Source: Pontiellaceae bacterium (GTDB lineage: Bacteria; Verrucomicrobiota; Kiritimatiellia; Kiritimatiellales; Pontiellaceae). Taken from it: a stretch of 56,873 nt of DNA. Positions 8,192 through 17,065 of this stretch are shown in pieces. The position numbers were made by a program, and so were the translations under genes. Each line of letters starts with the position of its first letter. The stretch's first letter is position 1. The DNA lies in the NCBI GenBank assembly GCA_016937035.1, contig JAFGWS010000096.1:1-56873 (forward strand). Reading direction: 5' to 3'. The notes below the pieces were generated by a model. The model made no database searches, was not told the DNA's origin, and saw only the letters and a program-made list of their open reading frames with translations.

Positions 8192-8574
8192 ATGTCTTGG
8201 TCGACAGCTCGGTCTGGATCGATTATTTCCGCGGCGGGTCGGAGAGTTCGTTGGATTGGCTGATCGAGGAAAACCTGATCTGTATTAACGATTTAATATC
8301 GGCGGAACTGGTTCCGTTCCTTCGAGTTCGCCGTCAGCGCAAGCTGATCGAACTCCTCGGTGTTGTGCGTCGCCTTCCGCTGGTCATTGACTGGCCGGGA
8401 ATCATTGAGCTTCAGGTGAAGTGTTTGCGTTCAGGAATAAATAAGGTAGGGATTCCCGATCTGATGATTGCCCAAAACGCGATGCAACACGACGCGGCGC
8501 TCTATTCGCTCGATAAACATTTTCAACTCATTTCAACGTGTGCGCCGCTTAAATGGTTGGGTGAATCCCGATGA
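8188..8574 (+). CDS. vapC: VapC-type PIN-domain ribonuclease toxin
   Basis: The 128-residue PIN domain keeps the four acidic metal-binding residues expected in VapC: D6 (LVDSSVWID), E40 (ISAELVP), D91 (GIPDLMIA) and D109 (YSLDKHF). Family members cleave tRNA or rRNA when released from VapB. The gene overlaps vapB by 4 bp upstream and the large nuclease gene by 4 bp downstream (ATGA both times), so three genes appear to be translated as one coupled unit. Confidence 0.88.
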   Translation: MNVLVDSSVWIDYFRGGSESSLDWLIEENLICINDLISAELVPFLRVRRQRKLIELLGVVRRLPLVIDWPGIIELQVKCLRSGINKVGIPDLMIAQNAMQHDAALYSLDKHFQLISTCAPLKWLGESR

Positions 8575-11500
8575 ACGAGTTGATGGTGTTTCCCACGGAG
8601 CTGGCGCTGCGCCGCTTTCAGCAGGAGCAGGCGCTGGAACTCGGCTGGGTTGATGCGTCGGGGCACACCACGTTTGCGCGGCTGCGTAAGCTGTGCCTGC
8701 CGTATGTGCATCTGAAAGGTCGCCGCATGAGCGCGATGCAGCAGTTGCTGATGCGGCGCCAGGTGATCACTGTCGCACAGGGGCATTTTGACGGGCAGGG
8801 CTCGTTGGGCGAACTCTCGTCCGCAGCGCTGTCGGAGGTGCTGGATCAGTTGGTCAAAGAGCTGGCGTCGCTCCCTGGTGAAACGGCCCGGATTATCGAC
8901 TGGATGCTGGACCGGCCGCGAAATCATAAACTCTATCAGCTGGGAACGCTCTTCAGCGTCTGGCGTGCGGTGATTCAGCAGGAAGGCTATGCGGATGCCC
9001 TCGACGTTAATCATTCCATTCTTCAGCTTCTGCGCGGCCCGCGCGAGGCGTGGCCGCCGCTGCTGCGCGATACGCGGCGCATTACGTTTCGTTCCGTGCG
9101 CTGGTTTAATCCTTTTGAGGAAGCGTGTGTTATTGCGCTGAATCATACCCTCAAGGTACGCGTTGAGTCGGCGCTCCCGCCGGCACATGCCGAAGGCGCG
9201 GGCGATCGGCTGGGTCAGCGAATCCGTGCGGAGATGATGACCGATCCGTGGGCGATGTGGGCGGAAAACCTCGGCGATGCGCTGGCGGTGGACAGCCCGG
9301 ATCTGCTGCGGCTGGAGGATACCGCGCGGATCAGCTTTTCACGATCGTCCGGCGTGTACGGCGAGATCGAAGATTTGGCGCGGCGGATTGCCTGGCATTT
9401 GCAGTATGCCGACTTGACGCCTAATCGAATGGCGCTGGTCGTGCCGGATATCGGTGCGGTTCAGGATATTGTTCCGCATGTGTTTGGCCGGTTCCGGATT
9501 CCATACTATTTCCGCCGCGGTCGTCCAGTGTTGTCCTCGCCGTGCGTCAAAGCATTTTTATCGTGGCTGGCGTTTCCTCTGCGATTTGAACGCGATGCGC
9601 TGATCGATCTGGTGCGCAATCCGGCCATCCGAATGGAGCAACGCGAAGCGTTGGTTGAACCGTTGATGAAGCTGCCTCTGCGCGTGATGGATTCAAAGGC
9701 TGTTCCTGCGCAAGTTCAGCCGATTTTTAAGGCCGTGCAGTCGGCCGTGGAGGCGCTGGAAATTCTCAAGGAGCGCATCGTTGAACCGGAGGATCATTTT
9801 AATCGGGAGGCGCTGAATGCCGTCGCCGCCGCACTGGAAGGGTTTGGGCATCAAGTTCTGCCGCTGAGCGAACTGATTGATTTAATTGAGGAACTGCTCG
9901 AAAATGCCACTGTTAAACCGCGCGACAGTCATGAGCAGGGTGTCTGGGTGCTCAATCCGCACGATGCGGTTGGGCTGGAGTTTGATTGGGTTCTGTTTGC
10001 CGGGCTGAACGAGGGCGAATTCCCTTCGATTCCGCAACAGGATGCGCTGCTCAGCGATAACGAGCGGCAGTGGCTTCGGAGTCATCTGGAGGAGAACGGA
10101 CGACATCTTCCAGCGATGGCGTTGCCGAAGGCGAATGTCTTGTTTGAGCAGCAGTCGGTCCTTTTTTTATGTGCGCTCGGAATGGCTCGGCATCAGCTCA
10201 TCCTCTCCTACTGCTCCGCCGATCAGGAGGGGAACGAAAAGAGCGAGAGCGAATTTTTCCGCAAGCTGTGGACGTTGGCGGGCTGGCCTGCTCAGACGGA
10301 ACCGGGCCTTTCTGAATACGATCAGTGGCGCATTGCACAGCTGGGCGAAAACTCCATTTTTGCGCGCCATTTTGCGTCGCAGCAACGCACTATGCCGGAG
10401 GATCGGGGGCCGATGCCGGGCGAGTCGTTTCTTTCGATTATTCCATCGGCGATGTGCCGTGCGCCGGATGAGGCGCTGCAGGCGGCGGTGCAAGGCAGGC
10501 AGGAGGCCTGCGGTACGGCCGATTTGCAGGGTAGGCAGGAGGTCTGCGATACGGGTGCGGTGGAGCATTTGGTAGAGATGCTCCATATTGAAAGCGAGCG
10601 GGAGGCCTTTCTGGACGCGCCGTTCAACGAGCGACCGCCGTCGATCTATTGTGGACACATTCCACAGCTCAAGCAGAAGGTGGCGGATTGGCTGGCGGCT
10701 CAGCCGGCACTGAGTCCGACGGCGCTCGAAGCGCTGGCGCAGTGTCGTTATGTTTTTTTGCTGGAGCGGGTGCTGCATCTGCGCGATGAGCGAACGGCGG
10801 ACGATACGCCGGATCCGATGGAACGCGGCGGATTGATTCATACCATTCTGCATAAAATTTATACTGCACTCGCCGACGGAACGTCGGGGATTGATCTTCC
10901 GTCGCGCTGGGCAGTTAAAACAACAACGGGTTGGCGCTTGCGCAGCGAGGGCGGTGTCGGTGCGGTCCCACTGGCGGTTTTTGTTCCGGAACGGGAGGAG
11001 GAATATGTTGCGTTTTCCCGGTCGATTGCGGAGGACAAACTGGACGCGGCGGTGCTGGGGCATCCGGGCGTCTGGGCGGCGGAGCGCGAAAAGGTACTGG
11101 AGCAGATTCTGAATCTGGTGCGGTACGATGCGCAGAACTGTGCGGCGGAAAATCGGTTTCCGGCGCAGTTTGAGTTTGTTTTTAAGGATGAGACTGCAGT
11201 GCCGTTGGGCGAGCTGAAGCTGAAGGGGGTCGTGGATCGCGTGGACTTGCTTTTTGCGGAGAGCGGTGAGCTGAAAAAGGTGCGGGTGCTCGATTATAAA
11301 GGGGCGAGCCGGGCGCGCAGCGGCGCGGAAGAATATCGGCGGGAAATTATCCGTAATCTGGATTGTCAGCTTCCGGTCTATGCCTTTGCGGCGCAACGGC
11401 ATTGGTTCGGGGAGCACAATACAGCGGCGGCTAATGCAATGACGGAGGCGGGCTATCTCTTTTATGAGCGCCGGTTGTCGGATGTGGCTGCGAAATCGAG

Positions 11501-11678
11501 GAAGAGCCTGATCGAGCTCAATGAGCCCGGTTTGGTGGAAGGATTCGTGGAAACCCTTTCTGAGAACATTCGGCGGCTAAAAGAATGCGATTTTGCTGTT
11601 GATCCGCTGATCGCGTCCTATACTGATTATGCGTCGATTTGTCGGACCCCTGCGGTGACGATCGATGAACTGGACTGA
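8571..11678 (+). CDS. AddB-like PD-(D/E)XK nuclease family protein
   Basis: This 1035-residue protein resembles AddB/RecC-type inactive helicase-nucleases. The N-terminus (MNELMVFPTELALRRFQQEQA) lacks a Walker A motif. The middle (VWVLNPHDAVGLEFDWVLFAGLNEGEFPS, near residue 460) matches the helicase-like motif V/VI zone of AddB. The C-terminus is a RecB-type nuclease: GGLIHTILHKIY, VDRVD, VRVLDYKGASRA (metal-binding Asp and Lys) and the QLPVYAFAA motif. AddB proteins usually carry a four-Cys Fe-S centre around the nuclease. Here only LAQCRYVF and the final ASICR remain, so the centre is probably lost. In AddAB the partner AddA follows, but no AddA is in this window. A 36-bp-period palindromic repeat (10491-10554) adds a 12-residue tandem repeat (GRQEACGT/GRQEVCDT). 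The start overlaps vapC as ATGA. The likely role is double-strand-break end processing. Confidence 0.78.
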   Translation: MNELMVFPTELALRRFQQEQALELGWVDASGHTTFARLRKLCLPYVHLKGRRMSAMQQLLMRRQVITVAQGHFDGQGSLGELSSAALSEVLDQLVKELASLPGETARIIDWMLDRPRNHKLYQLGTLFSVWRAVIQQEGYADALDVNHSILQLLRGPREAWPPLLRDTRRITFRSVRWFNPFEEACVIALNHTLKVRVESALPPAHAEGAGDRLGQRIRAEMMTDPWAMWAENLGDALAVDSPDLLRLEDTARISFSRSSGVYGEIEDLARRIAWHLQYADLTPNRMALVVPDIGAVQDIVPHVFGRFRIPYYFRRGRPVLSSPCVKAFLSWLAFPLRFERDALIDLVRNPAIRMEQREALVEPLMKLPLRVMDSKAVPAQVQPIFKAVQSAVEALEILKERIVEPEDHFNREALNAVAAALEGFGHQVLPLSELIDLIEELLENATVKPRDSHEQGVWVLNPHDAVGLEFDWVLFAGLNEGEFPSIPQQDALLSDNERQWLRSHLEENGRHLPAMALPKANVLFEQQSVLFLCALGMARHQLILSYCSADQEGNEKSESEFFRKLWTLAGWPAQTEPGLSEYDQWRIAQLGENSIFARHFASQQRTMPEDRGPMPGESFLSIIPSAMCRAPDEALQAAVQGRQEACGTADLQGRQEVCDTGAVEHLVEMLHIESEREAFLDAPFNERPPSIYCGHIPQLKQKVADWLAAQPALSPTALEALAQCRYVFLLERVLHLRDERTADDTPDPMERGGLIHTILHKIYTALADGTSGIDLPSRWAVKTTTGWRLRSEGGVGAVPLAVFVPEREEEYVAFSRSIAEDKLDAAVLGHPGVWAAEREKVLEQILNLVRYDAQNCAAENRFPAQFEFVFKDETAVPLGELKLKGVVDRVDLLFAESGELKKVRVLDYKGASRARSGAEEYRREIIRNLDCQLPVYAFAAQRHWFGEHNTAAANAMTEAGYLFYERRLSDVAAKSRKSLIELNEPGLVEGFVETLSENIRRLKECDFAVDPLIASYTDYASICRTPAVTIDELD
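10491..10554. repeat. Two in-frame copies of a palindromic repeat within the nuclease gene
   Basis: Two 28-bp copies (10491-10518 and 10527-10554) match at 24 of 28 positions and repeat every 36 bp, that is 12 codons. Both contain GCAGG..CCTGC-type inverted arms, and copy 1 matches the palindrome at 88-107. They encode GRQEACGTADLQ and GRQEVCDTGAVE. Confidence 0.75.
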
Positions 11679-11681
11679 ATT

Positions 11682-11750
11682 GCAGCGAATGAATGTAAGG
11701 CAACGAATCGGATCAATTATGCTATTCGCTGCTTTACATTAATTCGTTGC
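11682..11750. repeat. 27-bp inverted repeat (long hairpin)
   Basis: The arms 11682-11708 and 11724-11750 pair with four mismatches around a 15-nt loop and fill the gap between the nuclease and beta-CASP genes. There is no T-run. The right-arm text GCTATTCG(C/T)TGC recurs at about 30451, next to the SRAP stop, so this may be another dispersed element. Confidence 0.6.
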
Positions 11751-11774
11751 TCAACTTGGAAGAAGGAGTAGAGG

Positions 11775-13181
11775 ATGGAGATCAAACTTAATTTTTTCGG
11801 AGCCGCCAAGAATGTTACGGGCTCGTGCTATTTTTTGGAAACCAATGGAATGCGCATTCTGGTTGATTGCGGACTTTACCAGGAACGCGATCTGACACAG
11901 CGCAACTGGGATCCGTTTCCGGTGCCGGCGAATACAATCGATGTCGTGCTGCTGACGCATGCCCATCTGGACCATTGCGGTCGTTTGCCGAAACTGGTCA
12001 AGGAAGGTTTTAAGGGTACGGTTTATGCGACGGCGGCAACGGCCGAGATCGCGAACATTATTATGCTCGATTCGGCGCATATTCAGGAAGAAGACATTAA
12101 GCATAAGATGAAGCGTCATGAACGCTCCGGTAAAAAGAGTCCGTTCCCCTATGAGCCGCTCTACACCATGGAGGACGCCGAGAAGGTGAACAGCCTGTTC
12201 AGCAAGGTGCGCTACAATACCCCGGTGCCGATCGGTGAAGGGATCACGGCTGAGTTTCGCGAAGCCGGCCACGTCTTCGGCTCGTCTTCCATCCGTATCG
12301 TGGTGGAGCAGGGCGGTGAAAAGCGTTCGGTTCTGTTCTCCGGCGATGTCGGGCGTTGGAACCTGCCGATTATGCGCGATCCCTACCAGTATGAACACGC
12401 CGATTATGTGCTGATCGAGTCTACGTATGGCGACCGGGTGCACAAAGATGTGGCCGATATTCCCGGCGAGCTGGCGCGGATTATTAATGAAACACACCAA
12501 GCCGGCGGCAACGTGGTGATTCCCAGCTTTGCGCTGGAGCGTACGCAGGAGCTGCTTTACCACCTGAACAATCTGCTGAAGGAAGATCGAATCCCACATT
12601 TGATGGCCTTTGTCGACAGCCCGATGGCGGTCAAGATTACCGAGGTGTTCAAGAAACATCCGGAGCTCTTTGACGAAGAAACCATGGCGCATGTCCGCGC
12701 GGGTGAAAAACCGTGCGATTTCCCCGGGCTTACCATGTCGCAATCGGTCGATCAGTCCAAGGCGATCAACCATATCAAAGGCACCGCAATCATTATTGCC
12801 GGTTCCGGCATGTGTACCGGCGGTCGCATTAAACATCACCTTAAAAATAATATTAGTCGTCCGGAGAGTACGATCCTGTTTGTCGGTTATCAGGCCGTTG
12901 GAACGCTGGGGCGTATTTTGCTGGAGAAGCCCGAAACCGTTCGTATTTTCGGGGAAGAGCATCTGGTGAGGGCGCGTGTCGAGCGCATCGGCGGGTTCTC
13001 TGCTCACGCAGACCGGAATGAGCTCTTCCGCTGGCTCTCTTCCATTCAGAATCCGCCGCGCAAGGTGTTTGTGGTCCACGGGGAAGAATCGCAGTCGGAC
13101 GCCTTCCGGCAGTTCCTTTCCGAAAAGACCGGATGGGAATGCGTCGTTCCTGGCTATAAGCAGGAAATCGTGCTGGATTAA
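11775..13181 (+). CDS. Beta-CASP metallo-beta-lactamase-fold ribonuclease
   Basis: This 468-residue protein has the metallo-beta-lactamase zinc motif HAHLDHCG (residues about 56-63) and FSGDVGRWN. It also has the beta-CASP motifs: VESTYGDR-type ESTYGDR, IIIAGSGMCTGGRIKHHL, GFSAHADRNEL and VHGEE. Length and order match the TTHA0252/CPSF73-like bacterial RNases, which act as endo/5'-3' exoribonucleases in RNA processing. AAGGAG lies 9 nt before the ATG. The gene stands alone behind a long hairpin. Confidence 0.9.
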   Translation: MEIKLNFFGAAKNVTGSCYFLETNGMRILVDCGLYQERDLTQRNWDPFPVPANTIDVVLLTHAHLDHCGRLPKLVKEGFKGTVYATAATAEIANIIMLDSAHIQEEDIKHKMKRHERSGKKSPFPYEPLYTMEDAEKVNSLFSKVRYNTPVPIGEGITAEFREAGHVFGSSSIRIVVEQGGEKRSVLFSGDVGRWNLPIMRDPYQYEHADYVLIESTYGDRVHKDVADIPGELARIINETHQAGGNVVIPSFALERTQELLYHLNNLLKEDRIPHLMAFVDSPMAVKITEVFKKHPELFDEETMAHVRAGEKPCDFPGLTMSQSVDQSKAINHIKGTAIIIAGSGMCTGGRIKHHLKNNISRPESTILFVGYQAVGTLGRILLEKPETVRIFGEEHLVRARVERIGGFSAHADRNELFRWLSSIQNPPRKVFVVHGEESQSDAFRQFLSEKTGWECVVPGYKQEIVLD

Positions 13182-13235
13182 ACCGTTCGATAAAGACACG
13201 CCGCGACCCGAATAAAAATCGGAGCGGAGAGATGT

Positions 13236-13270
13236 AAAAATGGGCACCAGCGTGGATCGCCAGTGCCCAT
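13236..13270 (-). terminator. Rho-independent terminator of the large secreted protein gene
   Basis: Read on the minus strand, ATGGGCAC and GTGCCCAT form an 8-bp stem followed by TTTTT. Confidence 0.8.
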
Positions 13271-13307
13271 GTTCAATTCGACCGGACTCTTTTCTGATTC
13301 CGGACGA

Positions 13308-16271
13308 CTATTCCGCTTGTCGGACTTCGAGCTTGTAGAACCCCGTGCTTTCGACGTGTTGCACGGTGTCGGTGAACCCGCCTGCGCTCCAGAGAATATT
13401 GCTGTCGATGCACTGGAACTCATCCATCAGATCGGAGCTCCACCACACCGAATAGACCCTCCCGGAGACGCTGTTCCACAAAAGGGTTCTTTGCTCCGCA
13501 TCGCCTCCGGTGAACCCGAAAAACGCATCGGGATCGGTTGGATCAAGCCCCGCAATATAGGCCTCCATGAACGTGTTGATGCCGTTCGAGCAAACGGCAT
13601 CCGGGACCAGCCCCGTCGTGCCGAAATAGTGCTGCTCCCACGTATCCGGCAATCCGTTTCCATCTTTATCCGGCGATGTTTCGGCAACCGTCAGGAGATG
13701 CCGCGAATAGCGTTCGTTCGCGCAGTTGATTTCGGTTCCGCCATCCGTATTTTCGGTCTGAACGAAGAGGAAGCACAGCTCGACATCATAGGTTCCGGCG
13801 GCAACGGTGGAGGGCGTGTACGAGCAAGCCCCGTCGATTTGGGTGAAATATATCGCGACATCCTCGTCGAACTCGCCGCTTCCGGTAATCTCGAAATCCA
13901 TATGCGTCGCCGATCCCGTCGTCCCGCCATAGGTCTGCCATGTGTAGGTTTGGTTCGGCACGGCGCGAATTTCCCCTCCGGAAGGCACGGGCTGAGTAAA
14001 CACGGGAAACACCTCCGGGAACGGTAATGCCCCGCCGCCGCCATCGCTGAACGACACTACGAGCGTCTCTTCCAGCGTCGTCTTCGCAGCGTCCGCATAC
14101 AACTGCAGCACATAGTCCCCCTGGGGATACCGCGCGTCGAGGGTGTCCATCGGGTCGGTCACCATGCTCGGGTCGTAATACTCATATTCGCCGTCGTCAT
14201 CCTCCGTCAGTGTATAGAAGGTCGCCGGCTCGGTCGGCACGGCCACCGTAATCGTTTTCCCCGCAGGGGCGGAGACATCCACCTCGAAATGGGCGGAGCC
14301 GTCCGCTTCGAGGGAGCGCAAGATACAGACCGAATCAAACTTCGAAGGCGGCGTTGCCGGCAAGGATCCAACCACTTCAAAGTTGTCGGCATAGGCTTCG
14401 CCGGAGGCAATTCCCAGCGACTCGCTTCCCGTCGAACCAACCAGGGCGAACCCGAAGAAATCGCCGTCGCTCATTCCCCAATTGGACGTTGGATCATCAA
14501 TGTCCACCTGCGCCAAGAGCGTTTCGTTGCAGTACCCGGAAATCACCTTGCCGTCGGCATCGAAATGAAGGCGAATCGTTCCGGTCTGGTCTCCTGTCGA
14601 GAGATAGCCATAGCCGGGGCCGCTTTTCACTTCCATGCCGTTGTACATCGGGCTCATCTCATATCCTCGACTCAACGAGGCGCCATCCCGATAAAGATCC
14701 AGGCTGATGGGCACTGCATGAATCAAGTTCGTATCGTTAAACCGGCTAACCGCAAGATTCATGTTGATCCACGAATCATCCCCTTCAGGAAGCGTGATGT
14801 TGCCCAGATGGACATCGACGGCAACCTCCCAATTCTGGGTATAACTTCCGACCGTCTGAATCCAGGGGCGTATGACTCCCTCGCTGTCAAGCCCCGCAGG
14901 TTTTGTCAGCTCCAGTCTTCCATTCGCTTCGTTGAGTACCGCAGCTGTGTTCGTGCCGAAATAAAAATCATCGCCCCATTTTTCGGGGTCCTTGCTGTTA
15001 TCATCAAACGTGTCGCCGACCCCGACCGGCTCTATGGTTGAATCATCGACATATGCGCCATACACATTCACCGGAACCCAGTTAGTGTCGATGGTCTGGA
15101 TACCCAAGGCAAATCCGTTATCCGAAGGCAGCACCATGGCCGCCAGCGCCGCCTCGTTGTCGCCAAAAACCCCGGTCACGTCAATCCAGGCGGATACCGG
15201 CTGCATGGCGTCGTCGAACCACCGGGCTCGAATTACGGCGTTGGTATCAATAAAATCCTCATTGTCCGCCGGCATCGGCATGCTTTCGCGCAGCGCAACA
15301 AGGTAGTTTGTTCCGTTCCAGCCCATGAAAGGAAACTGCGCGGCCGTGGTTTCGTTGCCCGCGATATGGATCCGGTCGGCGGAAACCACGCCGTTGGTCG
15401 ACACGAACCGGGCATAGATCTGCCAGGACTCGGCATCCGTCAGGGCCAGGCTTTCATGGAACAATACGGCATACCGATCATCGGTAAAGACCGTCGCGGT
15501 CGGATTGCTGCTGGGAATATCGTTCTGATCGATCACGAACGAAGGGCCCGCCAGTCCGCTGACGGGGGAAATAAACCGTCCGTACACGTCTTCACCATCA
15601 TAGATATTCGCACGGGCTTCCGAACTGTACACGACGAGAAAATTCCGGCCGTCAAACCCGATTGAGAGATTGCCGTCATCGCCGTCGCCGGAACCCGAGA
15701 TAAGCATGTTGCCCAGAAACAAGGTCCCGTCCGGATTGACCAGCTGTCCGAAGACATCCGTATCTTCATCATCCGGTTCCGGATCCGGATCTCCGTCCGG
15801 CAAATGGACATCCTCCCACGCCACCAGAAACCGGCCGCCGCCGTACGCTGCATGGCACGTTCCGAAATCGAGCTGGGCCGAGCCTGGCTCTGAAAGGATA
15901 AACGAACCGCCCTGCAGTACGCCGGCCGATGTCACGATCTGCCCGTTCACCGAACCATCGAATCCCACCCACGCCATCAAATAGACGTTCGAACCGTACG
16001 CAACGACCGGCGGCATGCCCGCAGCCCCGGGAGCCGGGATCGGATTCCCGTCCGGAAGGCCGGAAGCCGAAACAAACTGAACCGCAATGTCCTCTCCATC
16101 GAGAAGACCCAACATATATCGTTCGCCGTCGAATGCACCGCTAATCGCACATTCCGGACGAGCGGTCACAGCAATGTCCGTCAGCTCCAAAGCTCCGACG
16201 GCCTCCCGCGCAAACAACACCGACAGACAGACGGCCTCACACAGCGCAAAGCACACCTTAAACCGTTTCAT
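13308..16271 (-). CDS. Large secreted multi-domain protein of unknown function
   Basis: The start at 16271 has AAAGGAG 5-6 nt upstream and opens a classic signal peptide (MKRFKVCFALCEAVCLSVLF). An upstream in-frame start would place 16 extra residues before it. The product is 987 residues. The first 400 contain repeated blade-like units (RFLVAWEDV..DVFGQLVNPDGT, NFLVVYSS..DVYGRFISP, YAVLFHES..QIYARFVSTNG, YLVALRES..AVIRARWFD) that suggest a beta-propeller. A lectin/LamG-like stretch follows (DTFDDNSKDPEKWGDDF onward). Near the C-terminus is a calcium-binding type motif (DKDGNGLPDTWEQHYFG), then a closing module (LLWNSVSGRVYSVWWSSDL) also seen in the LRR protein at 32.7 kb. I do not recognise a function. 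Location is extracellular or surface. It has its own terminator and is not in the phosphate operon. Confidence 0.75.
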   Translation of the reverse strand: MKRFKVCFALCEAVCLSVLFAREAVGALELTDIAVTARPECAISGAFDGERYMLGLLDGEDIAVQFVSASGLPDGNPIPAPGAAGMPPVVAYGSNVYLMAWVGFDGSVNGQIVTSAGVLQGGSFILSEPGSAQLDFGTCHAAYGGGRFLVAWEDVHLPDGDPDPEPDDEDTDVFGQLVNPDGTLFLGNMLISGSGDGDDGNLSIGFDGRNFLVVYSSEARANIYDGEDVYGRFISPVSGLAGPSFVIDQNDIPSSNPTATVFTDDRYAVLFHESLALTDAESWQIYARFVSTNGVVSADRIHIAGNETTAAQFPFMGWNGTNYLVALRESMPMPADNEDFIDTNAVIRARWFDDAMQPVSAWIDVTGVFGDNEAALAAMVLPSDNGFALGIQTIDTNWVPVNVYGAYVDDSTIEPVGVGDTFDDNSKDPEKWGDDFYFGTNTAAVLNEANGRLELTKPAGLDSEGVIRPWIQTVGSYTQNWEVAVDVHLGNITLPEGDDSWINMNLAVSRFNDTNLIHAVPISLDLYRDGASLSRGYEMSPMYNGMEVKSGPGYGYLSTGDQTGTIRLHFDADGKVISGYCNETLLAQVDIDDPTSNWGMSDGDFFGFALVGSTGSESLGIASGEAYADNFEVVGSLPATPPSKFDSVCILRSLEADGSAHFEVDVSAPAGKTITVAVPTEPATFYTLTEDDDGEYEYYDPSMVTDPMDTLDARYPQGDYVLQLYADAAKTTLEETLVVSFSDGGGGALPFPEVFPVFTQPVPSGGEIRAVPNQTYTWQTYGGTTGSATHMDFEITGSGEFDEDVAIYFTQIDGACSYTPSTVAAGTYDVELCFLFVQTENTDGGTEINCANERYSRHLLTVAETSPDKDGNGLPDTWEQHYFGTTGLVPDAVCSNGINTFMEAYIAGLDPTDPDAFFGFTGGDAEQRTLLWNSVSGRVYSVWWSSDLMDEFQCIDSNILWSAGGFTDTVQHVESTGFYKLEVRQAE

Positions 16272-16372
16272 GCGATCTCCTTTCCGTAGATCAAAATTGA
16301 GATAATTCCAGAGCCACAACGCCGAATTATCCCGATTTGTCTTCAGGACACAAGTCGCTTCAACGGGCTTCT

Positions 16373-17032
16373 TTATTCATCCAATTGATGGCGGACAATG
16401 TCGGCTTCGACCATGTAGATCACGTCTTCGGCGATGTTGCAGGCGTGGTCGCCGATCCGTTCCAGCCGGTTGGTCGCGGCGAGCAGGGTAATGAGCGTTT
16501 CCGCATGTTCCGGGTCGCGGGTGAGTGCATCGACGATTTCCGCCTTCATTTCCGCCTTCATCGCGTCGATTTCCTCGTCGTCCTTGAGCACTTCGCGCGC
16601 CAGGTAGGTATCAATGTTCAGCAGCGAATCCAGGCTCTTCCGGACGATCGCCTTGGCGAGATAGGCCATTTGGTGGAGGTCGAGGGGAATCTTCGGCTTG
16701 GTTCCCTTGTTGATATTGATGCCGTTCTTCGCGATGTCCGCCGCAAGGTCGCCGATCCGTTCGAGGTCGCTGTTCATCTTCATGACCGCAATGATGAAAC
16801 GGAGGTCGATGGCGACGGGCTGGTACAGGGCCAGCGCCTTCAGGCACTCCTCCTCGACTTCGACCTCGAGGTCGTCGATCACGCGGTCGTCGGCGATCAC
16901 TTTCCGTGCAAGTTCCGCATCGTTTTCCTGGAAGGATTTCACCGCGAGTTCAAGGCTCTCGTCGACGCGGGCGCCGAGGGTGTAGATCAGTTTCTTGAGC
17001 CGTTCCAGCTCCTTTTCCAAATGCTTTGCCAT
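16373..17032 (-). CDS. phoU: Phosphate signalling protein PhoU
   Basis: This 219-residue all-helical protein holds two PhoU repeats, each with the E/DxxxD metal-binding pattern (VEEECLKALALYQPVAIDLRF in the first half; NRLERIGDHACNIAEDVIYM in the second, split for length). PhoU links the Pst transporter to the PhoR kinase and keeps the Pho response off when phosphate is plentiful. GGAG precedes the ATG by 5-6 nt. It is the last gene of the pstC-pstA-pstB-phoU run, 33 bp after pstB. Confidence 0.95.
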   Translation of the reverse strand: MAKHLEKELERLKKLIYTLGARVDESLELAVKSFQENDAELARKVIADDRVIDDLEVEVEEECLKALALYQPVAIDLRFIIAVMKMNSDLERIGDLAADIAKNGININKGTKPKIPLDLHQMAYLAKAIVRKSLDSLLNIDTYLAREVLKDDEEIDAMKAEMKAEIVDALTRDPEHAETLITLLAATNRLERIGDHACNIAEDVIYMVEADIVRHQLDE

Positions 17033-17065
17033 ATGTTCTCCTGTTGATCGCGTCCGTGAAAATGC

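Noticed and set aside
11751..13247. 498-codon open frame on the minus strand
   Set aside because: It is antisense to the beta-CASP RNase gene, which has full family motifs and a ribosome site. The minus-strand protein is His/Arg-rich with no domain.
13308..17032. The large secreted protein as part of the phosphate operon
   Set aside because: It has its own signal, ribosome site and terminator, a 100-bp gap after phoU, and no Pho-type repeat. Its neighbourhood looks coincidental.
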